Below, in pieces: positions 1-6,492 of a stretch of DNA of 35,016 nt (its first letter is position 1; the number at the start of each line of letters is the position of its first letter). A model generated the notes under the pieces. The model was not told the DNA's origin and did not search any database. It was given only the letters and a program-made list of their open reading frames with translations. The position numbers and the translations under genes are program-made. Source of the stretch: Dictyoglomus sp. NZ13-RE01 (GTDB lineage: Bacteria > Dictyoglomota > Dictyoglomia > Dictyoglomales > Dictyoglomaceae); assembly GCA_002878375.1 (NCBI GenBank), contig NIRF01000015.1, positions 1 through 35,016 on the forward strand, read 5' to 3'.

Positions 1-190
<190 letters not shown>

Positions 191-248
191 CCTGGCTGGT
201 TATTATGGTAGGTCTAATTAGAGATATAGAGGAAAGGAGGGAGGAGGT

Positions 249-366
249 TACTGGTGATTAGAGCGGAGGGGAAACGCCCGTTCCCATTCCGAACACGGAA
301 GCTAAGCCCTCCAGCGCCGATGGTACTGCCCTGGCAACGGGGTGGGAGAGTAGGTCATCGCCAGAG
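249..366 (+). rRNA. rrf: 5S rRNA
   Basis: Typical 5S rRNA of about 118 nt, about 60 nt after the 23S gene. It contains the conserved CCCATTCCGAACACGGAAG loop region and GGTGGGAGAGTAGGTC near the 3' end. The termini pair as helix I: CTGGTGAT at 251-258 with ATCGCCAG at 357-364. The pairing continues outside the mature RNA (GGAGGTT at 243-249 with AACCTCC at 367-373), which probably forms the processing stem. The order is 23S-5S, the usual rrn order, with no tRNA between them. Confidence 0.95.
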
Positions 367-394
367 AACCTCCTCTTAAAATGGACTTATAAGT

Positions 395-455
395 ACTTCC
401 AGGCGAGGTCCCCTTCCCCCCTCACCCATCACCCCCTACCTCGCCTGGAGGTTTT
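395..455 (+). terminator. rrn operon terminator hairpin with a C-rich loop
   Basis: The inverted repeat CCAGGCGAGGT (399-409) and ACCTCGCCTGG (438-448) extends outward by weaker pairs to 395/452 and is followed by a short T-run. The 28-nt loop (410-437) contains no G and is almost all C with some T and A. It lies directly after the 5S gene and before the next gene's Shine-Dalgarno sequence, so it is read as the end of the rRNA operon. The T-tract is weak, so termination could need a factor. Confidence 0.7.
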
Positions 456-469
456 AAATGGAGGTGTTT

Positions 470-975
470 ATGAAAAAAATATTATTATTCATACTAATTA
501 TATTGTCATTAGCCCCTTTTTATGTTTTCAATTTGCACATGCGGATAACAACGAAATAAAAATAGGTACAATAGCTATAAACTTCAGTCTTCCAGATTTA
601 AATGGAAAAACTCATTCTTTAAAGCAATATAAAGGTAGTGTAATTTTACTCAATTTTTGGGCTACTTGGTGCCCTCCTTGTAGAGCGGAAATTCCAATAC
701 TCTCTAAAATTTACAAAAACTATAAAAAATCTGGATTTAAAATTATTGCGGTTAGTTTAGATAATGATATTAATAAAGTGAAAGCCTTTTTGAATGAGAA
801 CCCTGTTGAATTTACGGTTCTTTTTGACAAAAAAGGTGAGGCAGGCTATAAATACAGTATCTATGCTATTCCTACATCTTTTCTAATAGACAAAGAACTA
901 ATAATTAGGGAAATTTATATAGGAATGATAGACGAGAAAAAGTTTGTCAGTGATTTGAAAAAATGGTTAAAATAA
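470..975 (+). pseudogene. TlpA/ResA-like secreted thioredoxin, interrupted by a -1 frame break
   Basis: The gene starts at ATG 470 behind a strong GGAGGTG Shine-Dalgarno sequence and encodes a signal peptide (MKKILLFILIILSLAPF). This frame ends at a TAA about 30 codons in. The mature protein lies in the -1 frame, starting around base 520: an AHA cleavage-type site, then the thioredoxin fold with the active-site motif WCPPC, the conserved cis-Pro loop (AIPTSF) and a C-terminal helix ending at 975. TlpA/ResA proteins reduce exported disulfides or act in cytochrome c maturation. One deleted T in the T-run at 525-528 would explain the break. Alternatively the heptamer CCCTTTT at 514-520 lies in the correct phase for -1 slippage. 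The mature domain looks intact, so a recent mutation, a sequence error or true recoding are all possible. The next small gene starts inside its last codons. Confidence 0.8.
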
Positions 976-1100
976 TAAAATACTTTTTGATTTTTTTGGG
1001 AATTATTTTTTTATATCTTGGCTTAGTTAAAGGTGATTTTTTTATAATTTTTAGAAATGCAACGTTATTATGTCTTTCTTGTATAGGCATTAGTAATTAG
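963..1100 (+). CDS. Small CXXC-motif membrane peptide (CD1871A-like)
   Basis: A 45-residue reading frame starts at ATG 963, overlapping the last codons of the thioredoxin gene in another frame, and ends at TAG 1098-1100. It has one hydrophobic segment (about residues 6-22, YFLIFLGIIFLYLGLV), a short polar stretch, then the C-terminal motif CLSCIGI. This pattern of one transmembrane helix plus a terminal CxxCIGI matches, from memory, the CD1871A family of Firmicute CXXC peptides, which also lie beside thioredoxin-like genes. Translational coupling to the thioredoxin and the shared redox motif suggest the two act as an electron-transfer pair at the membrane; that role is inference. Its 3' end overlaps the convergent cyclo-ligase gene by 11 bases. 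Confidence 0.7.
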   Translation: MVKIIKYFLIFLGIIFLYLGLVKGDFFIIFRNATLLCLSCIGISN

Positions 1101-1647
1101 TTTTGATAATTCTTTTTTCGCTAATCACATAATCAACTCTGATATCATGAAGATCATGGGGAATTTTCTCTAAAATTAGATCATCATAAGTTAATCCTAC
1201 TTTTATTGGCTTTTTTAGATTATTTAAAAATCTATCGTAATATCCTTTTCCATAACCGATTCTATAACCTTCAAGATCAAAGGCTATACCAGGTACAATA
1301 ATTAAATCAATTTCTTCCAAATTTATATCTATGCTAACCTCAGGCTCCATTATCCCATATTTACCTGTTTTTAAATCATTAAAGCTTTTAATCTCACCTA
1401 CCAACAAAAGATCATCTTTTACTATAGGACAAAGAACTTTTTTACCTTCTAATAGAGCATGATATATGATAAAACGAGTGTCTACTTCACTTTTGAATGA
1501 TACATAAGTATGAATAATTTTTGCAGTCTTCCATATATTTAGGGATTGAAGGTTGTTAAATATCTCATGAGATTTCAATTCCCTATTTTCTATGGAGTCT
1601 CTTTTTTTTATTAATTGTTTCCTAAGTTCTATTTTGTTCATCGTCAT
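1090..1647 (-). CDS. 5-formyltetrahydrofolate cyclo-ligase
   Basis: Converts 5-formyltetrahydrofolate to 5,10-methenyltetrahydrofolate with ATP, returning the storage folate to the one-carbon pool. The 185-residue length is normal for the family. The diagnostic nucleotide/folate-binding motif VPGIAFDLEGYRIGYGKGYY (residues 118-137) is complete, and the C-terminal IPHDLHDIRVDYVISE stretch is also typical. Start at ATG 1647 (MTMNK); the second ATG at 1641 is equally possible. There is no Shine-Dalgarno sequence. An extended -10 element, TGTTATAAT, ends only 8 bases before the ATG, so the message may be leaderless, although the gene also follows the 1679-2818 gene by 31 bases. Confidence 0.93.
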   Translation of the reverse strand: MTMNKIELRKQLIKKRDSIENRELKSHEIFNNLQSLNIWKTAKIIHTYVSFKSEVDTRFIIYHALLEGKKVLCPIVKDDLLLVGEIKSFNDLKTGKYGIMEPEVSIDINLEEIDLIIVPGIAFDLEGYRIGYGKGYYDRFLNNLKKPIKVGLTYDDLILEKIPHDLHDIRVDYVISEKRIIKTNY

Positions 1648-1655
1648 AGTATTAG

Positions 1656-1664
1656 ATTATAACA
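1656..1664 (-). promoter_or_regulatory. Extended -10 promoter next to the cyclo-ligase start
   Basis: On the minus strand, TGTTATAAT is a perfect extended -10 (TGn plus TATAAT). Its predicted transcript start, around 1649, is within 2 bases of the ATG. The -35 position holds only TTATAA. No ribosome-binding site precedes the gene, which fits a leaderless mRNA. Confidence 0.5.
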
Positions 1665-1678
1665 TGAAAAATAATTGT

Positions 1679-2818
1679 TTATAATTTTTGAGATAAGCTA
1701 AGAAGAAAATTGAGAGAATTATTTTGATCACCAAAAATAACAAATCTAATACTGTCAATATAATCCCTCCAGGATATATTATTTGGATGTTTTAATATTA
1801 GAGGGAAATTATCTTTGGATAATAGAAAAACTATTTCTAACTCGTATAAATAAAAGGACTTTATAATTCTAAAGCTTAAATTTATAAGAAATGGATAGTT
1901 TAAGTAACTTAGTGAAAAAATTGCCTTCTGAGGTATGCTCATCTTAAAATCTCTATATCCCTCATATCCACTTATAAGAGGTTGAAATACAATATTACCA
2001 TATTCGTCATAGTATTCTCTATTTGAATTTGCAGTAGCTTCTGTGAAAGGTACATCTTTCCAAAAAATAATTCCATATAAGTCTATTAGAGATATAGTTA
2101 TAAGTAACCTTGGATTTAATTTAAGAAAAATATCTAAATCAAAACTTAAACCAAAGCCTCTTCCTGGTATAAGATCATTTCTTTTATATAATAAATTTTT
2201 GTTGTATGAATATTCTAAGTTTAGATTAAATTGATAGCTTTCTTCATCTAATCTTGAAAAGATACCACTGAGTTTTCCTTTTTGTAAATCAATCCCATAT
2301 AAAACTTTGAAATTTAAGAGTATATCAAGTCTTTCTAAATTAATCTTCTTTGATAACATTCCACCAAAAACAGAATATCCTTCTAAGTTAGCTAAAATGT
2401 TGTAACTTTCTCCTACGGATATAGAATTTTTGTTAATAATTTTTTTAAGAAGGTTTAAAGTAGAATCATTTATTTCAAAAGTATATTCTGAGTAGTAAAA
2501 GCCTGTAAGTTTCCAATTCTTTGCTGGAAACTCTAACTTCCCATTGGTAAAAAGAAAGTAGAAAGTTTTGTTAAATATCGATGTGTCTAAAATATTTAGG
2601 GAATATGGGAAGGAGTTTTCCAAGTCTAAAAAATTACTATATGCATTAAAATAAACTGATAAGTTATTATCAAGTAGATTATACCCTAATGTAAATTGAA
2701 TTAATAATAATGGTAAAATTAAGAGAAATATAAAATATTTAATAGGTAAAGAGGGAGAGTTTTTGCCTCTCCATCTTTTTATTTTATTATTAGAATATGG
2801 ACTCAATATATCCGTCAC
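1679..2818 (-). CDS. Unknown exported protein, possible outer-membrane beta-barrel
   Basis: A 379-residue protein that I do not recognise. About 24 polar, basic residues precede one strongly hydrophobic segment (residues ~27-45, KYFIFLLILPLLLIQFTLGY) that could be a signal peptide or anchor. The rest is rich in alternating aromatic and hydrophobic residues with many Tyr, Phe, Asn and Leu in short stretches, as in outer-membrane beta-barrels of the DUF5723/PorV type, but the last residue is Leu rather than Phe. Its start overlaps the end of the upstream lipoprotein gene by 29 bases, so the two are probably co-transcribed. The start is uncertain; a later start near the hydrophobic segment would give a more ordinary signal peptide. 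Confidence 0.6.
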   Translation of the reverse strand: MTDILSPYSNNKIKRWRGKNSPSLPIKYFIFLLILPLLLIQFTLGYNLLDNNLSVYFNAYSNFLDLENSFPYSLNILDTSIFNKTFYFLFTNGKLEFPAKNWKLTGFYYSEYTFEINDSTLNLLKKIINKNSISVGESYNILANLEGYSVFGGMLSKKINLERLDILLNFKVLYGIDLQKGKLSGIFSRLDEESYQFNLNLEYSYNKNLLYKRNDLIPGRGFGLSFDLDIFLKLNPRLLITISLIDLYGIIFWKDVPFTEATANSNREYYDEYGNIVFQPLISGYEGYRDFKMSIPQKAIFSLSYLNYPFLINLSFRIIKSFYLYELEIVFLLSKDNFPLILKHPNNISWRDYIDSIRFVIFGDQNNSLNFLLSLSQKL

Positions 2819-4394
2819 TGTATCTAACCATGGGAATTCCTGATTGTAGATAAAGATCCGCTAAATTTGCTCCTATATTATTCTTTATACACCCAGTGAA
2901 TGTATTGTCACCTGTTTCATTCCCATCTACTTTGAAATATAATGTCAAATTATCCTGGTTTTTCATATATACCTCCATTATCTCAATTCCTTCATTATAA
3001 TAGCTTTGGGCTTCTTGATAAGTTTTTAGCCAAACCTTGCTACCATCAGGATTTGTTCTTTCATATCCCGCTTGAATCTTGTATAGTTGATACTCATCGT
3101 GTAGTATGCTTAAATTCGCATCAATCTTTGGCCTTTTTGGAGCCTCTATGTGTCCATTAAAGCTTGCTTGCCATTTAGAATAGTTATCAGGTCCATCTGG
3201 TATATGTGGATTATAATCATCTGGATTTAAGTTTTGAGCTGAGATTGTTCCTGTAAAGTATGCTCCAGTTGGAGATCCATCTTTCATTTCTCTAAATGTG
3301 CCTGTAAAAGATATATTTGTTGGAGGATTATTTGTAGCATTGTTTGGTAAATTCACAAGTTTCCCATCTCCTATCAAATTACCTTCTGCTTGGATAGTAG
3401 TTGTTGTAATTTTACCCCCAATTTGGAGTTTTACTAAGTAAGGAAGATATCTATCCTTTGGTGTATCATAAAATTCTCCAAACTCAACATATAGTCCAGT
3501 CTGGTTAAAATCAATGTTTAAGTAGGAGGATGTTATATTTCCTTTAATGGAAAGGGTTTTAAGAGGGTTAGAGTCAGAAAAATAAGTAGCGTTAAAGTTA
3601 CCGCCTACTACTAAATTTCCATCTTTGGTTTTCATCGTTGCATTTATATTTCCAGATGTTAGTTGATTATTGTTATTGAATTGAACTATGATGCTTCCTT
3701 CATCGATTTTTTCATTTGAAATATATCCCTCAAAGGTGCATGATTGATTTTCAACTTGAGTAATTGTTAAATTATAGTTCATTTCAGTATATGTAAAATT
3801 GAAAGTTCCTGATCCTGTTGTTTGGCTTATACAGTTGATTATAAATCCAACTCTTTGCATGGTCTCACTGAGATCTGGCACTATCTTTTCTTCTATCTCT
3901 TCTGAAAATCTCTGGAATGGTGTATCAACAATTCCTGGAACTCCTATTCCTTTATAATCATGAATAGTTAAAACAATATTTCTTAGATCAGAAATCAAAG
4001 CTTTTGCCTTTGCAATATCTCCGGATTGGTTAGTTGTAAAACTCCAAATAGGACCATTTGTTACTCCTCCTTTTACATCTTTTGCAACGATTTTCCAATA
4101 ATAAGTAGTATTGTAGTTTAGATCAAAAATTTGATAGCTATTATTATTATGATTTTCTTTAATTTTTGGCAAAGAGTTTTAATTTGTACCGAAATATATA
4201 TCGTATACTAATGCATCCCCATCAGGATCACTGCAAGACCAGCTTAAAACAGGGTTAATAGTTACTCCTGGGGCTTCATTTGGTGGGAATGGATCTTGAG
4301 GGATATTTGGGGAATTGTTTTGAGGTTTTGGAACACATCCACCCATTAAAAGAAGTAGGATCAATACTATTGGGAACCATCGGATCTTTTTCAT
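2790..4394 (-). pseudogene. Lipoprotein with FN3-like domain, interrupted by an in-frame TAA
   Basis: Two open stretches in the same frame, 4394-4179 and 4178-2790, together make one protein of about 534 residues. The first 71 codons encode a lipoprotein signal peptide (MKKIRWFPIVLILLLLMGGC, lipobox Cys at residue 20), a Pro/Asn-rich linker and the first strands of a fibronectin-III-like domain ending YDIYFGTN. A TAA at 4179-4181 follows. The next codons continue the same domain, reaching the typical YNTTYYWKIVAKD and WSFTT strands, then a long beta-rich region. A Lys codon (AAA) changed to TAA would explain it. The downstream part has only a TTG codon without a Shine-Dalgarno sequence as a possible restart. 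Function unknown; surface adhesion or sensing is a guess. A CRP-like site precedes the gene. Confidence 0.8.
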
Positions 4395-4446
4395 TTTTTA
4401 CCTCCCCACTTTAGTTTTTAGGAAGAGGAGCTCTTCCATAAATCAC

Positions 4447-4452
4447 TTTATA
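4447..4452 (-). promoter_or_regulatory. -10 box of the lipoprotein operon promoter
   Basis: TATAAA on the minus strand, predicted transcript start near 4440. The -35 position (4470-4475) reads ACTTGA, a poor match that overlaps the CRP-like site, as expected where an activator replaces -35 contacts. Confidence 0.5.
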
Positions 4453-4473
4453 ATGTAAAATTAATTAAATCAA

Positions 4474-4487
4474 GTGATCTACGTCAC
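4474..4487 (-). promoter_or_regulatory. CRP-type operator (GTGATCTACGTCAC)
   Basis: The half-sites GTGA and TCAC are separated by six bases, the exact CRP pattern. The centre is at 4480.5, 28.5 bases from the 5' edge of the -10 box and about 40.5 from the predicted start, which is class II activator geometry. A near-identical copy with identical spacing lies at 19746-19759. The site is also about 84 bases upstream of the possible rimP promoter on the other strand. Confidence 0.7.
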
Positions 4488-4534
4488 ACTTTTTATAAAT
4501 TTCTATTGCTATTTTTAATATTTTTTTGTATACT

Positions 4535-4558
4535 TAAAACAGATTTATGTAGTATAAA
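4535..4558 (+). promoter_or_regulatory. Possible promoter for the rimP-nusA-infB operon
   Basis: A TATAAA -10 box lies at 4553-4558, with start near 4565. The -35 region is poor; TATACT about 18 bases upstream is the best candidate. It lies between the divergent lipoprotein gene and the attenuator-like hairpin. Confidence 0.35.
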
Positions 4559-4591
4559 TAGTGTTATTATGTAAAAATAGTAGAACAGTTT

Positions 4592-4621
4592 AAAGTGGGA
4601 AAAACCCCACTTTTTCTTTTT
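4592..4621 (+). terminator. Intrinsic terminator/attenuator just before rimP
   Basis: An 8-bp stem, AAAGTGGG (4592-4599) with CCCACTTT (4606-4613), has a 6-base loop and is followed by TTCTTTTT. It ends 5 bases before the rimP ATG. No plus-strand gene lies between 1100 and here, so it can only act on transcripts of the rimP operon itself. It fits attenuation, possibly by the operon's own NusA. On the minus strand no T-run follows, so it is not bidirectional. Confidence 0.7.
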
Positions 4622-4625
4622 AAAA

Positions 4626-5102
4626 ATGAAAGATCAAATTAAAATGGAGATTATTAATAAAATAAAGACGATTGTAGAGCCTATTCTTCAAAGAGAAGGA
4701 ATAGAGCTGGTAGATATTGAGTATCAAAGAGAAAAATATGGATGGGTATTAAGAATATTTATTTTTAAAGAGGGAGGAGTTTCTGTAGAGGATTGTGCTT
4801 ACGTAAGTGAGAAGGTTAGTAAGGAATTGGATTATTATGATCCAATTCCTCATTCTTATATCTTAGAAGTTTCTTCGCCTGGATTAGATAGACCTTTAGT
4901 TAAAATTAACGATTTCAAAAGAAATGTTGGGGAAAAAGTAAAGGTTATTTTAAGAGAGAATGAGGAATACGAGGGAAAAAGAATTTTTGAGGGCAGAATA
5001 GTAAATGTTTACAATGATATAGTAATTTTTGAGGTGAAGGGAAAAATTGTAGACATTCCTTTGCAGAAGATTCATCATGCAAAAATTATAGTTGAATTCT
5101 GA
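4626..5102 (+). CDS. rimP: Ribosome maturation factor RimP
   Basis: Helps assemble the 30S subunit. At 158 residues it has normal length, with the N-terminal alpha/beta domain (IVEPILQREGIELVDIEYQR, residues ~16-35), the conserved LEVSSPGLDRPL stretch (~78-89) that marks the family, and a C-terminal SH3-like barrel. It is the first gene of the nusA-infB operon, as in most bacteria. The ATG at 4626 lies directly after a terminator T-run and has no visible Shine-Dalgarno sequence; a second ATG at 4644 is possible. Initiation may therefore be weak and closely tied to the upstream hairpin. Confidence 0.95.
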   Translation: MKDQIKMEIINKIKTIVEPILQREGIELVDIEYQREKYGWVLRIFIFKEGGVSVEDCAYVSEKVSKELDYYDPIPHSYILEVSSPGLDRPLVKINDFKRNVGEKVKVILRENEEYEGKRIFEGRIVNVYNDIVIFEVKGKIVDIPLQKIHHAKIIVEF

Positions 5103-5114
5103 GGAGGGAATAAT

Positions 5115-6194
5115 ATGAAATTAGGTGAAGATTTCTGGGTTGTTTTAGAGCAAATTATTAAAGAGAAAAAGATTAATAGGGAGACAATATTAGAGGCTCT
5201 TAGGAGAGCTCTTTTATCTGCTTTTAAGAAGACCTATGGGACTAGTAAGGGAGCAAGAGTAGAGATCGATCTTGAAAACCAAGAAATAAAGATTTATGTC
5301 ACTAAAAAAGTTGTAGATCAAGTTAAAGATCCTATGGCAGAAATATCCCTTGCAGATAGCAAAAATATTAACGAAAATTCCCAACAGGGTGATGAAATAG
5401 AGATAGAAGTAGAACCACAAGAGTTTGGAAGAATAGCTGTTCAAGTGGCAAAACAGGTTATAATTCAAAGCTTAAAAGAGGCAGAAAGAAGAGTGCTTTA
5501 TGAAAAGTATAAAGCAAAAGAGGGAGAAATAATTGGAGGTTCTATTTTAAGAATTGAGAGGGGAACAGTTTATGTAAAGCTACCCGACATAGAAGCTATT
5601 CTTCCTTATAAGGAACAAATACCAGGTGAACAATATTTGATAGGGAGAAGAATAAGAGCATATCTTCTTGAAGTACAGAAGACCACAAAAGAGCCATTGA
5701 TTATTCTTTCCCGTAGCCATCCAAATTATTTGAAAAGATTGTTGGAGCTTGAGGTTCCAGAGATAAAGGATGGAATTGTAGAGATAATGAATGTAGTAAG
5801 GGATCCTGGAGTAAGAGCAAAAGTTGCTGTACGCTCTAACTTACCTGAAGTTGATCCTATAGGTGCCTGTATAGGATTTAGAGGGCAGAGAATACAAAAT
5901 GTAATAAATGAACTTAATGGAGAGAAAATTGATTTAATTTTATGGAGTAGTGATCCTGCGGAGTATATTGCAAGAAGTCTTGCACCTGCAAAACCAATAA
6001 GGGTAGAACTTCACGAAGATGAGAGAAAGGCTGTAGTAATTGTTCCACCTGATCAATTGTCTTTGGCAATAGGGAAGGATGGTCAAAATGTAAGGCTCGC
6101 TGTTCGTCTTACTTCTTGGAAAATTGATATAAGAACTGAGGATACAAAACAGGAAGGTAAAGTAGAGGATAAAGCAGTTGTTAAAAATGAGTAA
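5115..6194 (+). CDS. nusA: Transcription termination/antitermination factor NusA
   Basis: Binds RNA polymerase and nascent RNA and controls pausing, termination and antitermination. The 359 residues contain the N-terminal polymerase-binding domain (1-125), an S1 domain (~134-198, beginning EGEIIGGSILRIERGTVYVK) and two KH domains (~230-345) with the VRDPGVRAKVAV and AIGKDGQNVRLAVRL motifs. The acidic C-terminal repeats of E. coli NusA are absent, as in most non-proteobacteria. It starts after GAGGAGGG, 12 bases after rimP. An attenuator-like terminator ahead of rimP could give autoregulation. Confidence 0.97.
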   Translation: MKLGEDFWVVLEQIIKEKKINRETILEALRRALLSAFKKTYGTSKGARVEIDLENQEIKIYVTKKVVDQVKDPMAEISLADSKNINENSQQGDEIEIEVEPQEFGRIAVQVAKQVIIQSLKEAERRVLYEKYKAKEGEIIGGSILRIERGTVYVKLPDIEAILPYKEQIPGEQYLIGRRIRAYLLEVQKTTKEPLIILSRSHPNYLKRLLELEVPEIKDGIVEIMNVVRDPGVRAKVAVRSNLPEVDPIGACIGFRGQRIQNVINELNGEKIDLILWSSDPAEYIARSLAPAKPIRVELHEDERKAVVIVPPDQLSLAIGKDGQNVRLAVRLTSWKIDIRTEDTKQEGKVEDKAVVKNE

Positions 6195-6492
6195 GAAAGG
6201 TCATATACCTATTAGAACATGTATAGGATGTGGAGAAAAAAAGCCTAAAAGGGAATTGATAAGAATAGTTAGGCAGGATGATAAGATAATTATTGATACT
6301 ACGGGAAAGGCTTCTGGAAGAGGGGCTTATATATGTGTTAGTTTGGATTGTTTAAATAAGGCATTGAATAAGAGTAAATTGTCCTATGCTTTAAAATGTA
6401 CTGTAAGTTCTGAAGATATTGAAATTTTAAAAAAAGAACTACAAAAAGAAATATTAAGACGGGGGGAGAAAGATGAAAAAAAGAATTTATGA
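6187..6492 (+). CDS. ylxR: YlxR family RNA-binding protein
   Basis: A small basic protein of about 101 residues from the YlxR (DUF448) family, normally found between nusA and infB. The motif RTCIGCGEKKPKRELIRIVR near the N-terminus is diagnostic; GRGAYIC follows. I chose ATG 6187, which overlaps the nusA stop codon, over a TTG at 6178. The usual neighbour ylxQ (L7Ae-like) is missing here. YlxR binds RNA and has been linked to transcription or RNase P in other species; its role here is unknown. Confidence 0.93.
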   Translation: MSKKGHIPIRTCIGCGEKKPKRELIRIVRQDDKIIIDTTGKASGRGAYICVSLDCLNKALNKSKLSYALKCTVSSEDIEILKKELQKEILRRGEKDEKKNL

